From assembly GCA_963790585.1 (NCBI GenBank), contig CAWBOY010000002.1, forward strand, positions 1,054,001-1,118,000: a stretch of DNA of 64,000 nt. The letters run 5' to 3'. The stretch comes from CAWBOY01 sp963790585 (GTDB lineage: Bacteria > Planctomycetota > Planctomycetia > Gemmatales > Gemmataceae). Position 1 is the stretch's first letter. Every line of letters starts with the position of its first letter. A model generated the notes under the pieces. It was given only the letters and a program-made list of their open reading frames with translations. It was not told the origin of the DNA and did not search any database. Both the position numbers and the translations under genes were made by a program. Of the stretch, positions 26,832-36,700 are shown piece by piece.

Positions 26832-28079
26832 ATGAACCCTATCGAATCGATCGACCCGGAAATTTGGCAAGCCGTCGTTTCGGAGCGCCGCCGCCAACAG
26901 ACGGGCCTCGAGATGATCGCCTCGGAGAATTACACGAGCGCCGCAGTAATGGCCGCCCAGGGTTCGGTGTTGACGAACAAATACGCGGAAGGCTACCCCG
27001 GCCGCCGATACTACGGCGGCTGCGAATACGTCGACATCGTCGAACGCCTGGCAATCGAACGGGTCTGCAAACTGTTTGACGCACCTTTTGCGAACGTTCA
27101 GCCGCATTCAGGCGCTCAGGCCAACATGGCCGTTTATTTCGCCTGCCTTCAGCCCGGCGACACCATCCTGGCCATGAATCTGGCCCACGGCGGCCATTTG
27201 ACGCATGGGATGCACCTCAATTTCTCTGGCAAGATTTACAAGATCGTGCCGTATGGCGTCCGCAAAGACACCGAGCAAATCGACTACGATCAGGTCGCCA
27301 AGCTGGCGGCGGAGCACAAGCCCAAGCTGGTCGTGGCCGGGGCCAGTGCCTATTCGCGGGTGATAGATTTCCCCGCCTTTGCGGATATTTGCAAGGCGAA
27401 TAAGTGCTTATTCATGGTCGATATGGCTCATATCGCGGGTCTGGTCGCTGGCGATCAGCATCCGAACCCCGTCCCCTGGGCCGATTTCGTAACTTCGACG
27501 GTTCACAAGACGCTGCGCGGTCCGCGCGGCGGGCTGATTCTGACGCGCGACAAGGAGTGGGCCACCAAGATCAATCAATCGGTGTTCCCCGGCGTGCAAG
27601 GCGGACCGCTCATGCACGTGATTGCTGGAAAAGCGATCGCGTTTCAAGAAGCGTTGCAGCCGTCCTTTCGCGGCTACGCTTCGCAGGTTGTCGCTAACGC
27701 TCGAACCGTGGCCTTCGAAATTCAACGGCTCGGTTTCCGAGTCGTCTCCGGCGGAACCGATAATCACATGCTCCTCGTTGACGTCACGTCACGGGGTTTG
27801 ACGGGCAAGCAAGCGGAAACGGTGTTGGATGCCGCGGGAATCACCGTGAATCGCAATGGCATTCCCTTTGATGCGCGTCCGCCGCTCGATCCCTCCGGTA
27901 TCCGGATCGGCACCCCGGCTCTCACGACGCGCGGCATGGATGAGACGCACATGCGGCAGATCGTCGCCTGGATGGGTGAAGTGCTGGCAGCGCCCGAGGA
28001 CAAGGCCATACAGAAGAAGGTTCGAGCCGAGGTCGAGAAACTGGGTCTCCAATTTCCGGCTCCCGATCAACCGATTTGA
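26832..28079 (+). CDS. glyA: Serine hydroxymethyltransferase
   Basis: 415 residues, PLP-dependent. It interconverts serine plus tetrahydrofolate with glycine plus methylene-THF and is the main source of one-carbon units. Motifs include LEMIASENYTS, NKYAEGYPGRRYYGG, LAHGGHLTHGM, the PLP-binding lysine in TSTVHKTLRGPRGGL and GVQGGPLMHVIAGKA. ATG 26832 matches the usual N-terminus. It is the second gene of an apparent operon with a HAD hydrolase before it and an esterase-like gene 37 bases after it. Confidence 0.97.
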   Translation: MNPIESIDPEIWQAVVSERRRQQTGLEMIASENYTSAAVMAAQGSVLTNKYAEGYPGRRYYGGCEYVDIVERLAIERVCKLFDAPFANVQPHSGAQANMAVYFACLQPGDTILAMNLAHGGHLTHGMHLNFSGKIYKIVPYGVRKDTEQIDYDQVAKLAAEHKPKLVVAGASAYSRVIDFPAFADICKANKCLFMVDMAHIAGLVAGDQHPNPVPWADFVTSTVHKTLRGPRGGLILTRDKEWATKINQSVFPGVQGGPLMHVIAGKAIAFQEALQPSFRGYASQVVANARTVAFEIQRLGFRVVSGGTDNHMLLVDVTSRGLTGKQAETVLDAAGITVNRNGIPFDARPPLDPSGIRIGTPALTTRGMDETHMRQIVAWMGEVLAAPEDKAIQKKVRAEVEKLGLQFPAPDQPI

Positions 28080-28116
28080 TCCGCTCGTTCGAATCCAGTG
28101 CTTGGAGATCGCCTAC

Positions 28117-29541
28117 ATGAGACGGTTCCTGCTTTTCCTCATTGCAGCTTCATTCGCTTTGCCGGCGGCTCTCCATGCCCAATCGGGAGCCCAGCGTTAC
28201 GAACTCGGTCAGAAGCTACGGGCCTTCGAACGGGCACTCGAGGCGCAGACGGATGACGCGGTCCGCAAACGAGTGTTGGCCGATCTGAAGACGATCACGT
28301 TCACCTTTTTCTCTGGGCAAATTGGCCAAGCGGGCCAGATGCTCGACAAAGCGCGACGGAGCTTGGCTAAAGAGGCGGCGTCGCCAGAAGTGCTTTGGGC
28401 CGATTCCGTATCGATGATGCTATCGCCGCGCCTGGTCGATACCGAGGACTTCAAATTGACGGCGCGGCTGACTTCGTTCTATTCTGTAGACGCAAAAATG
28501 CCGGTCGGCGTGAAGCTATCCGCACAACTTCGACGTGACTTGATTGGTTTAGAAAAGCTGGAATATAATAAGGTTTTCGACGTCGCCAAACTCCCTTTTG
28601 ACGCCGAGGTCCGCAGCTCGTCAGTAATGAATGAGGGCGACTTTTTCCTTCTTCAGAGCCTGATCGTGGGCGAGCAGATTCTGTCCGATTCGTTGCAGAC
28701 CGTCTCGCTCGTCGACAAGCTCAAGCCGCGCCTCAAAAAAATAGCGACCCGATTGGAGGCGCTCAAAGACAAACCCGCAAGCACCGATCGATACACGACC
28801 CGCCGGCTTTTTGGGATTCTCTCGGACTTAAGCGAAGGCAAAACGCTGGAGACAAATTATCCGGCCGCGCGCTTGCTTGGCGAAACCGAAGCCGTGCTCG
28901 ACGCCATCGACAAAACCACTCCGTACTACGGCCAAAAGCGGTCAGGTGATTTTTATCTCGGCTTGGCTACCACAAAAGGCGAATCACCCGTGCGGCTGAT
29001 GGCGCCCGATGAGGTCAAGACCGGCAAGCCGCTGCCGCTCGTAATCGCCTTGCACGGCGCCGGCGGCAGTGAGAATATGTTCTTCGACGCCTACGGCGAC
29101 GGTAAGATTGTCAACCTTTGTTACAAACGTGGCTGGCTCTTGGTAACGCCGCGCAACGGCATGCCGGGCGGCTTGATCGATGCCGTCGATGCGCTCTATC
29201 CCGTTGATCGCAAGCGGGTCTTCCTCGTTGGCCATTCGATGGGCGCCGCTCAAGCCGTTGCGACGGCATCGACCATGCCCGGCTCATTTCGTGCGGTGGC
29301 GGCGCTTGGCGGTGGTGGTTTCGCCAACGCTTCGGATGGGATTACGTCACTGCCGTTTTTTGTCGGGGTTGGCACAGAGGACTTCGCTCTCAGCGCGGCA
29401 CGACAGCTTCGCGATCGATTGAAAAAACTGGATGTCAAGAAGATAGAGTTCCATGAATACGACGGCGCCGAGCATGTGAGCGTCGTTCAATTGGCGCTCA
29501 AGGACGTGTTTCGTTTCTTCGAGGATGCGGCAAAGCCATAG
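28117..29541 (+). CDS. Secreted alpha/beta-hydrolase
   Basis: 474 residues with a signal peptide (RRFLLFLIAASFALPAAL, ending near LHAQS). The first 300 residues are helical and of unknown role. The C-terminal domain is an esterase/polyhydroxybutyrate-depolymerase-like hydrolase with oxyanion-hole region LPLVIALHGAGGSENM, nucleophile elbow VFLVGHSMGAAQA, an acid in VGTEDFAL and a histidine in GAEHVSVV. It probably hydrolyses an ester outside the cytoplasm. Confidence 0.88.
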   Translation: MRRFLLFLIAASFALPAALHAQSGAQRYELGQKLRAFERALEAQTDDAVRKRVLADLKTITFTFFSGQIGQAGQMLDKARRSLAKEAASPEVLWADSVSMMLSPRLVDTEDFKLTARLTSFYSVDAKMPVGVKLSAQLRRDLIGLEKLEYNKVFDVAKLPFDAEVRSSSVMNEGDFFLLQSLIVGEQILSDSLQTVSLVDKLKPRLKKIATRLEALKDKPASTDRYTTRRLFGILSDLSEGKTLETNYPAARLLGETEAVLDAIDKTTPYYGQKRSGDFYLGLATTKGESPVRLMAPDEVKTGKPLPLVIALHGAGGSENMFFDAYGDGKIVNLCYKRGWLLVTPRNGMPGGLIDAVDALYPVDRKRVFLVGHSMGAAQAVATASTMPGSFRAVAALGGGGFANASDGITSLPFFVGVGTEDFALSAARQLRDRLKKLDVKKIEFHEYDGAEHVSVVQLALKDVFRFFEDAAKP

Positions 29542-29602
29542 AATGTCGACTCGTTCGGGAAGCCTAATCGCGATTCAAGTTTGGTGGGGAGTTTCGTCAA
29601 AC

Positions 29603-30304
29603 ATGACCGTCAATAATATCCGCTCGCCGATGCTCGGTCAGGCTGTCACGGGTTTGATCCCGCCGAATATGGGCGAAGCGCAGATTCGTGACGTATCGGC
29701 TGGGGTGAAAGCGGTCGTGCCGAGCGTGGCCAATCTGGCCAAGTTTTTATTGCACCTGCCTTCCAACGTCGCGGAGATGCTGCCATCGATCCCGATTGTG
29801 ACGGCGGTCTTGTGGCCAATAGTTTGGACGGCGCTAGCCCTGGTATGTCTGCCGGCGGCAGCCGTACTCTTGCTGCTTATCTGGCCGGTTCACTGGGTGT
29901 TGGCCACGATTGGATCCTTCTTCGGGATCTTCGCTGCTATTGCGATAGCGCTTACCACCGAACCGGTTCCAAACATTTTGCTTGTGCCTTTTTTCATCGG
30001 CGTATGGCTGGTTTGCCTGTTTGTCATGTTGCCGACGTTTTGTAAGCGTTACACATTGACGAACCGGCGGCTGATGGTGCGGCGCGGTCTTCAGCCCCGC
30101 GTTTATCGAGAAATACCGCTGACTGAGATCGATGAAGTGCGCGAAGTGCCTGGGACGTTCGATCCGTTTTACCTGTCGGCAAACCTCGATATTCTGTCAA
30201 AAGGAAATCTGGCGTTCTGCCTGACGGCCGTGCCTGAACCGGAGTCGTTTCGCCTGGCAATTTTGACCGCGGTCCAGGCCTGGGGCAAAAAGATTGTCGT
30301 ATGA
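29603..30304 (+). CDS. Membrane protein with bacterial PH (bPH2) domain
   Basis: 233 residues from ATG 29603. Two to three membrane segments (residues about 68-98 and 100-150, e.g. LALVCLPAAAVLLLLIWPVH) precede a C-terminal PH-like domain with YTLTNRRLMVRRGLQPRVY and EIPLTEIDEVREV. The family's function is not settled. It follows the hydrolase by about 60 bases and ends the gene run before a hairpin repeat at 30321-30400. Confidence 0.82.
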   Translation: MTVNNIRSPMLGQAVTGLIPPNMGEAQIRDVSAGVKAVVPSVANLAKFLLHLPSNVAEMLPSIPIVTAVLWPIVWTALALVCLPAAAVLLLLIWPVHWVLATIGSFFGIFAAIAIALTTEPVPNILLVPFFIGVWLVCLFVMLPTFCKRYTLTNRRLMVRRGLQPRVYREIPLTEIDEVREVPGTFDPFYLSANLDILSKGNLAFCLTAVPEPESFRLAILTAVQAWGKKIVV

Positions 30305-30320
30305 GCGCGGAGCATTTGTA

Positions 30321-30400
30321 TTACCGAGCCTGAAGCGTTAGCGAAGAGTATTTTGTATTTCCCAAATTCCAAATGCTCTTCGCTTACGCTTCATGCTCGG
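30321..30400. repeat. GAGCCTGAAGCG hairpin repeat, copy 2
   Basis: TTACCGAGCCTGAAGCGTTA with GCGAAGAGTATTTTGTATTT forms a hairpin with AAATGCTCTTCGCTTACGCT plus TCATGCTCGG. It lies 16 bases after the PH-domain gene and immediately before the Sua5 gene. See copies at 15901-16007 and 55826-55971. Confidence 0.85.
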
Positions 30401-30410
30401 ATGGTCAATC

Positions 30411-31421
30411 ATGGAAACTGAGATCCTATCTGTCGATCCCGTATCTCCCAATCTAGAGCTTATCGAGCAGGCTGCTGAATTCCTGCGCCGTGGCGAAGTC
30501 GTCGCCTTTCCGACCGAAACCGTATATGGGCTCGGTGCCAACGCACTTAATTCGGAAGCCGTCGTGCGCATATTTCAAGCTAAAGGTCGGCCTGCGAACA
30601 ATCCGTTGATCGTCCATGTGGCAGCTATCGGCGAGGCCCGGCGGATTGTTTCAGCTTGGCCCGAAGCGGCACAGGCACTCGCCGAGCGCTTTTGGCCGGG
30701 CCCGTTGACGCTCGTCCTTGCCAAAGCGAATGTCATTCCCGCGAATGTTACTGGTGGGGGACCGACCGTAGCCGTTCGTGTTCCCGCTCACCCTGTTGCC
30801 CTCGCCCTTCTTCGCGCCGCCGGTTTTCCGGTCGCCGCCCCGAGCGCCAATCGATCCAGCGAGCTTTCACCAACCAAAGCTGAGCATGTAGTGCGAAGTC
30901 TTGATGGTCGTATTCGGCTCATTCTCGACGGCGGTCCAACGCAAGTGGGGCTGGAATCGACCGTCCTCGATCTCTCGCAACCGAAGCCGCGACTACTAAG
31001 ACCTGGTTCAATTACTCGTGTCCAGCTCGAAGCAGTTATCGGGCCGATTGGGCTGCTTGCAACATCGGATATCCGGCAATCAGCGACACTCCCATCCCCC
31101 GGTTTATTGACTCGACATTATTCCCCGCGCACGCCTATCGAGTGCGTCGAGGGAGATGGCCGAATCTTGGTGGAACAGTGGAGGCAACGTCGTTATCGAG
31201 TTGCCTGGTTAACAATAGGACGTTACCCGGACCCGGTGGGAGCGGGCGCGTCCGTCCTGGTGATGCCAAGCGAACCTGAACTCTATGCTGCCGCGCTTTA
31301 CGATACCCTTCATCAGCTGGACCAAGCCGGGCTCGATCGAATCGTCGTCGATTTGCCGCCGGCGACCGATGCGTGGCTCGCCGTGCGCGATCGGCTTCTC
31401 CGCGCCGCCGCGACCGAATGA
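30411..31421 (+). CDS. tsaC: L-threonylcarbamoyladenylate synthase, Sua5 type
   Basis: 336 residues. It makes threonylcarbamoyl-AMP from threonine, bicarbonate and ATP, the first step of t6A tRNA modification. The YrdC-fold domain has GEVVAFPTETVYGLGANA, KGRPANNPLIVHV, RFWPGPLTLVL, VAVRVPAHPVAL and PVAAPSANRSSELSPT. A C-terminal Sua5 domain follows, joined by the linker SPGLLTRHYSPRTP. The presence of that domain makes Sua5 the better family name. ATG 30411 fits the family better than ATG 30393, which is in the repeat. Confidence 0.95.
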   Translation: METEILSVDPVSPNLELIEQAAEFLRRGEVVAFPTETVYGLGANALNSEAVVRIFQAKGRPANNPLIVHVAAIGEARRIVSAWPEAAQALAERFWPGPLTLVLAKANVIPANVTGGGPTVAVRVPAHPVALALLRAAGFPVAAPSANRSSELSPTKAEHVVRSLDGRIRLILDGGPTQVGLESTVLDLSQPKPRLLRPGSITRVQLEAVIGPIGLLATSDIRQSATLPSPGLLTRHYSPRTPIECVEGDGRILVEQWRQRRYRVAWLTIGRYPDPVGAGASVLVMPSEPELYAAALYDTLHQLDQAGLDRIVVDLPPATDAWLAVRDRLLRAAATE

Positions 31422-31509
31422 TCGTCCTGCGGACAGGACGTGTTCGCTTTGCTAGTTTGAGGAAATGGTGGAAGATCGTTGCTCCTAGATCAATTTCGGA
31501 CCTAACAAC

Positions 31510-32127
31510 ATGACCACGACAGCCATTGATGAACTGCAACAACGCAAGAAGCAGATCCGCGAGGAATCTCACGCACGCCGCAATGCTCAAGAAAACAAAG
31601 ACGAGTTGAGCCGGACCGTTTGCGAACGTCTCGCCGCGCTGCCGGAGTATCAAAACGCGCGAACGGTGATGTTCTATGTCGATGTCCGCAGCGAGGTGCG
31701 GACGCGAAATTACTTGTCCACGGCGCTCACGAGCGGCAAACGAATCGTCGTGCCCTATTGCCTCGATGGCGAACTCGAGCTATTTCTGCTCGAAAACATG
31801 GACGAGCTGGCGTTGGGCAGCTATCGCATTCTCGAACCGAAGACCGAATTGCGGACTTTGGCGAATAAGAAAGTCGACGTCTCCGAATTGGATCTCATCA
31901 TCGTGCCCGGAGTCGCTTATGATCGCCGCGGCGGCCGTATGGGCCACGGCTTTGGCTATTATGACAAATTGATGCAACACGCCCGTTTAGATACGCCATT
32001 GGTCGCCTTCGGCTTTGAATGCCAGCTTTTCGATGAAGTGCCGATGCTGAGCCATGATATCTTCATGGACAAAATCATCACGGAGAAGGCCGTCTATCCG
32101 GGGCGCGGCCGTGCGAGCAAATCATGA
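31510..32127 (+). CDS. 5-formyltetrahydrofolate cyclo-ligase
   Basis: 205 residues. It converts 5-formyl-THF to methenyl-THF with ATP. Motifs include MFYVDVRSEV (folate-binding strand), VVPYCLDGELELF, DLIIVPGVAYDRRGGRMGHG and GFGYYDKLM, which is the ATP-binding loop. The ftr gene starts 16 bases after its stop, so the two are likely co-transcribed, linking the folate and methanopterin one-carbon branches. Confidence 0.95.
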   Translation: MTTTAIDELQQRKKQIREESHARRNAQENKDELSRTVCERLAALPEYQNARTVMFYVDVRSEVRTRNYLSTALTSGKRIVVPYCLDGELELFLLENMDELALGSYRILEPKTELRTLANKKVDVSELDLIIVPGVAYDRRGGRMGHGFGYYDKLMQHARLDTPLVAFGFECQLFDEVPMLSHDIFMDKIITEKAVYPGRGRASKS

Positions 32128-32143
32128 ATAGGGAGAGCCAGCC

Positions 32144-33079
32144 GTGACAGAGTCGCACCGAGCGGACATTGAAGATACTTATGCCGAGGCATTCCGAAGC
32201 ATCTACGCCGAGGTGCTCGTCACGGCACGTGACCGCACCTGGCTCGATCACGCGATCAATGCGGCGACCGGCAACGCATCCTCGACCATCCTGTGCGACT
32301 GCGAAGCCGGCCTCGATCGTTATGTTGGCCCAGGCGGCGATGTATCCTTTGCAACCCCCGATGGCCGGCCTGGGGCGGTCTTGCAATTTCATGTGCCGCG
32401 CTTCCGTAAAGACCGCGTCGAAGCGCTTGAGCGCTCCCTTTTGGTGCGTGTCACGCAGAACATACTCACCTGCGCGACAACCGCCTGCTTTTGTCCGATG
32501 GACAGCGGCGAGGGCCATTTCCCCCTGGGCCGTAAACTGGCGTATTTCGGTGATGGCTACCAGTTCCGCGCCGAGCGTTTCGGCCGCCGCGTCTGGGTCG
32601 TACCGATCCTCGGCGGCGAATTCACCATCGATCGCCGCTTCTACTACCGCGATGGCCTGATGGGCGGCAACATGTGGTTCATGGGCCGCGACGTTGATGC
32701 CGCGCTCCTCGCCGCCGAGAAAGCGCGAGCCGCCGCGCTGGAAATTCCCGGCGTGATCGCCCCATTTCCCGGCGGCATCGCCGCAAGCGGTTCCAAGACG
32801 GGCAGCAAATACAAGTTCAGCGTCGCCAGCACCTACGAAGCGTTCTGTCCAACACTCCGCGACCAACTCGGCGAGAAATCAAAAGTGCCGCCCGGCGTGG
32901 CGTCGATCATGGAAATCATTTTGAACGGCCGCGACCTCGCCACCATTGTCCGAGCAACTCAAGCCGCGATCACGGCATCGGTCGAGACGCTGGGGTTGGT
33001 GCGTATCTCGGCGGGGAATTACGGGGGAAGGTTGGGGAAGAACTTTATCTATTTGAAGCCGGAGAAGCAGCTTGGGTGA
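32144..33079 (+). CDS. ftr: Formylmethanofuran-tetrahydromethanopterin N-formyltransferase
   Basis: 311 residues. It transfers a formyl group between methanofuran and tetrahydromethanopterin, a pathway found in methanogens, methylotrophs and planctomycetes. Typical segments are IEDTYAEAFRSIYAEVLVTA, TILCDCEAGLDRYV, RVTQNILTCATTACF, GGEFTIDRRFYYRDGLMGGN and ISAGNYGGRLGKNFIYL. The length and full collinearity suggest an intact enzyme. No fwd/fhc or mch genes are in this window. Confidence 0.95.
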   Translation: MTESHRADIEDTYAEAFRSIYAEVLVTARDRTWLDHAINAATGNASSTILCDCEAGLDRYVGPGGDVSFATPDGRPGAVLQFHVPRFRKDRVEALERSLLVRVTQNILTCATTACFCPMDSGEGHFPLGRKLAYFGDGYQFRAERFGRRVWVVPILGGEFTIDRRFYYRDGLMGGNMWFMGRDVDAALLAAEKARAAALEIPGVIAPFPGGIAASGSKTGSKYKFSVASTYEAFCPTLRDQLGEKSKVPPGVASIMEIILNGRDLATIVRATQAAITASVETLGLVRISAGNYGGRLGKNFIYLKPEKQLG

Positions 33080-33299
33080 TAGAGACGCAGACTTGGAGTT
33101 GAAAGAGGCGCGGCCCAGGACTGTCGCAGCCGTTGTGGCCCCGTTGTGTCACGGTCTCCGACCGTGACACCGGCTCCGACCGAAGGTCTCCAAGAACAGT
33201 GGCGTCACCAAAGGATTGGCCGTCAACGGTACATCGATCTGCTGTTTCCTATCGGAACGATGCCGCTCTGACTTGTCTTTTGCGGGGGGCGTCTTACCT
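33080..33299. repeat. Palindromic GTGTCACGGTC repeat with flank
   Basis: The hairpin GTGTCACGGTC-TCC-GACCGTGACAC at about 33146-33170 is followed by CTCCGACCGAAGGTCTCC and a 60-base tail (GGCGTCACCAAAGGATTGGC, ACATCGA). The same order of blocks occurs at 41088-41205 and 7985-8100. It lies immediately before the HEAT-like gene. Confidence 0.8.
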
Positions 33300-34386
33300 A
33301 TGAAACAAAATAGATTTCGCAAAGCGCTTACGAAGAGAATTCATCCTGCTTGGCTTATCCTTTTAATACCGCCAGCCGCAGTATACATTATATACATTAT
33401 CTACTCGGCAAGCCGAGATGTTTACAAAGAATTGCGTTCCCAACGACCCAGTACCGATCAGAGACTCGCATCGTTTATGGCTTTGCAAAGGAATAACGAC
33501 CCTCGTATTCGGCATGTTGGAACACTAAGAATTGGAAACGAAAGAGTGCCGAGATACTCGCCTTTGGAACTGAATTTTTCGAGTCATCGACTGGAGCGGG
33601 GTGACAAATTACTCGACGCGGAACATGCGCTGGAAGCCATTAAATCTGAAGATATTGAGGACCGCATCTTTGCGCTTCTTTCAATCGAAAATCTTGACCC
33701 TATAAAGGATGACCTACTCGATCTTATTTCGAAGGTCTCGTTGAAGGATGCAAGTCCAACTGTCCGCATCATTGCGCTAGATGTCCTGGTAAATATCGAT
33801 GCACGATCCAAAGAAGCGACCAAATCACTAAAACTTTATTTACAAAGCAGTAATCCTAGAGACCGCGTGAATGCAGCAGTATTCTTGCTGAGCATTGATG
33901 AGGCCGATATTACCCCGGCACGAAATTAGATCAACCTAATTCCATTGGAGCGGCATATTGGGTCTGCGGATGAAGGAAATAACTCATAACATGTCGAGGC
34001 ATCCCGCTCCAGGGCAATCGCATCTAATCCCCCATAAAAAGGCCAAGAATGGCCTCGCGCGTTTCGTCGTTCCAGCCTGCTTGCAAGCGCTTCTTCTCGA
34101 TGCCGCCTTTGGTCGATTCGTCCTGCCGCAATAACGAGATGACCCAGCGTCGTAACAACGCCAGGTTCCCTGCCGCATGGCCCGTCCGAGCACGATTGCG
34201 ATCCTCCGCAAAATACATGTCCAACACCCAATGCAAGCCATTCTCCACTCCCCAATGACTCCGTATCGCTCCCGCCATCTGTTGATCGCGTTTTGAAGTG
34301 AGGCCATTTTCGCGGCTTGAGATGAGGCCAACAGGAGTTGCCCAGCGAAGCGGGATGAGCGTGGCGAGGTTCTTTCCTTGGCGCGG

Positions 34387-35199
34387 TTACTTGGCGGACG
34401 GCTCTTCGGGGGCGCGATGAACACGATAGGATTTGCCCTTCAGCTTCACGATGGTGGCGCCGTCCACGACGCGATCCAACAACGCCATCGCCAGCGGCGC
34501 ATCGCCGAGGTAGTCGGCCCAGGACTCGAAGTCGATGTTGGTCACCAGCGCCGTGCTGACCCGTTGGCTCCGCGCGTCGATGATCTTGTACCACAAGCTG
34601 GCGGCCTGCGGACACAGGCTGCGTTCAATGCGGTCCAGACCAAATTCGTCGATGATTAACAACTCGAAGCGGGCATAGAAGCGTACACGGTCGTGGATCG
34701 TTTGGTCGGCCAAGGCCGCAGTCAGATCTTCCAGGAGAGCACCGCTGGTCGTGTAAAAGACGCGATAGCCCTGCACGCAAGCGGCCTGACCGATGTTCTG
34801 AATCAGCCGACTTTTTCCCAAGCCGGATTGGCCGACGAACACCAGGTTCTGACAGCGGCGGACGAAGTCACAGCCAACCAAGGTTTCAAGTTGCGTCCGT
34901 GGGAGCGACGGGTTGAAGCTCCAATCGAAGTCGCTCAGTGGTTTCAGTTCGCGGAAGTGGGCATCCTTGATGCGTCGTTCGATGCTACGTTGGCGACGCA
35001 AGCCCGCCTGGTCGGTGAGCAAACGGTACAGGAACTCCAGATGCGAGCGGCCGCTTTGCTCGGCGTCGAGTACGACGGCATCGAGCTGTTCGGCAGTCAT
35101 GGGGACGCGCAGCGTGGCGAAGTCGGCGAGGATCTGCTCACGCAGAGGTGGCGTCGGTGTTGGTTTCGCTGAACGGTTTTTCTTGGGACGAGGCGTCAT
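34387..35199 (-). CDS. istB: IS21-type ATP-binding transposition protein IstB
   Basis: 270 residues, an AAA+ ATPase that guides the IstA transposase to targets. The Walker A is NLVFVGQSGLGKSRLI and the Walker B is FELLIIDEFGLD. Sensor region STALVTNIDFESWADYLGD and the C-terminal LLDRVVDGATIVKLKGKSYR fit the family. ATG 35199 lies inside the end of istA, overlapping it by 62 bases, the usual istAB arrangement. It ends 107 bases from the element terminus. Confidence 0.94.
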   Translation of the reverse strand: MTPRPKKNRSAKPTPTPPLREQILADFATLRVPMTAEQLDAVVLDAEQSGRSHLEFLYRLLTDQAGLRRQRSIERRIKDAHFRELKPLSDFDWSFNPSLPRTQLETLVGCDFVRRCQNLVFVGQSGLGKSRLIQNIGQAACVQGYRVFYTTSGALLEDLTAALADQTIHDRVRFYARFELLIIDEFGLDRIERSLCPQAASLWYKIIDARSQRVSTALVTNIDFESWADYLGDAPLAMALLDRVVDGATIVKLKGKSYRVHRAPEEPSAK

Positions 35200-36700
35200 T
35201 GGCGGCTTCCTCAGGCAAGAGCAAATGCTGATAGTCGCTGGTTGGCCGTGGACCGACCGCGTCGGCACGCAACAACGGGTCCAGCGTGTCACGATGCAGA
35301 TCGGCCAGTTCCTCCAGGAGCGGCTTGGGCTTGGCGGTCGCGGCAAGGATGCGTCGGATTGCCGCCAAGGAGTAGGCGCCGAAGCGGACGGCACGCTCGA
35401 AGGCGGCCTGTACATCTTTGCGTTGGTAGTGGGCTACCACTGCCAACAGTTGCTGGGCCTGTAGTTTGCCCTGTACTTGCTTGGCGAGCAAGCCGTCGAG
35501 GAACTGTACGGCCACCGGCCCCAGTTCCGTGAAGCGTTGCCGTAACAGCAGTTCACGCTGGCCGTGGTCGTCGGCGGGATGATGGGTCTTGTTCGACTGG
35601 CGAACGCCCGTGTGGGAGCTGGCCACGAGAAGGTGGCGTGCGATCTCCTCCAGACCGATCGAGTAGATGACGACTTCACTCTCGGTGACGCGTACAGGTA
35701 GCACCTGGCCGATGTACGTCCACGGCACGGAGTACAGGTTGAGCCGATGGGTGACGTAGCCCTCGACGCTCACGTGGCGATAGATGACCTGGGCGGTGTC
35801 GAAGTCACAGGTCGGCAGCGTCAGCAAGTGTGGTTGTTCGTGTTGGTGACGCTGGAGTGGCGTCTCCTTGAAGTCGCGTAGGACACGGATGTCGGCGACG
35901 TTGTGCAGCCACCAGGTGGTCACCTCGTTGAGATGCTCGAGGGTGTCGAAGGTGCGACCATTGAGCAAACTGCTTTCGACGTGGAACATCTTTCGCTCGA
36001 CTTTACCCTTCGTTTGCGGTCGGCGCACGCGGCAGGCTTGTGGCCGGAAGCCGTAATGCGTGGCGAAGGCCAGGAACTTGGGGTTGTAGATAACGCCATC
36101 GGCGTCATGACGCAGCACCACGGCTTTGAAGTTGTCATACAGGCAGACCCGCGCGACGCCGCCAAGATGGTGGAAGGCATGTACGTGTTCTCGCAAGGTC
36201 GTTGTTAGATCCATCGATTCCACGAAGCGTAGATACTGCCGGCGGGAGTAGCCGAGCAAATAGCTGAAGAGGTACACACGCCGGCGGCCTTCACGTGTAA
36301 AGTCGATGTCATAGACGCCGTAGTCCATTTGGGCTTGGATCCCTGGCCCGGTCTCGAAGCGCGGCACGGGTGGCCGCGCGGCGCGTGGCCGCAACAATCC
36401 CAGGCGCTGACGTACGACGGTGTACTGGCCAGTGAAACCGCGTGCTTGCAACTCTTCCAAGGCGCGCATGGTGGTGAGATTCGGGTACTTGGCAAGCAAC
36501 TCCTTCAAGAGCGGCTCGAAGGGATCAATGATGCTGTGGCGTGGACGGGGCCGGGCGACCCGTCCGTCCCGCTGAGCTTGCACCTGTGCCAACGCGCGTG
36601 TCACGGCGCCACGCGACAGGCCCAATTCTTCCGCGATGGCACGCAACGACATCCCACTCTGACGCCGTTGCACGATCTCCAGACGCAACGCCTCATTCAT
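35138..36700 (-). CDS. istA: IS21-type transposase IstA
   Basis: 520 residues. An N-terminal helix-turn-helix (VQRRQSGMSLRAIAEELGLS) is followed by a DDE integrase core: first Asp in AQMDYGVYDIDFTREGR, second in VCLYDNFKAVVLR, and Glu in RRPQTKGKVERKMFHVE. A C-terminal beta-barrel (YRHVSVEGYVTHRLNLYSVP) follows, as in IS21 transposases. Its ATG overlaps the stop codon of the ParB-like gene by ATGA, so the cargo and transposase are translationally coupled. Confidence 0.95.
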   Translation of the reverse strand: MNEALRLEIVQRRQSGMSLRAIAEELGLSRGAVTRALAQVQAQRDGRVARPRPRHSIIDPFEPLLKELLAKYPNLTTMRALEELQARGFTGQYTVVRQRLGLLRPRAARPPVPRFETGPGIQAQMDYGVYDIDFTREGRRRVYLFSYLLGYSRRQYLRFVESMDLTTTLREHVHAFHHLGGVARVCLYDNFKAVVLRHDADGVIYNPKFLAFATHYGFRPQACRVRRPQTKGKVERKMFHVESSLLNGRTFDTLEHLNEVTTWWLHNVADIRVLRDFKETPLQRHQHEQPHLLTLPTCDFDTAQVIYRHVSVEGYVTHRLNLYSVPWTYIGQVLPVRVTESEVVIYSIGLEEIARHLLVASSHTGVRQSNKTHHPADDHGQRELLLRQRFTELGPVAVQFLDGLLAKQVQGKLQAQQLLAVVAHYQRKDVQAAFERAVRFGAYSLAAIRRILAATAKPKPLLEELADLHRDTLDPLLRADAVGPRPTSDYQHLLLPEEAANDASSQEKPFSETNTDATSA

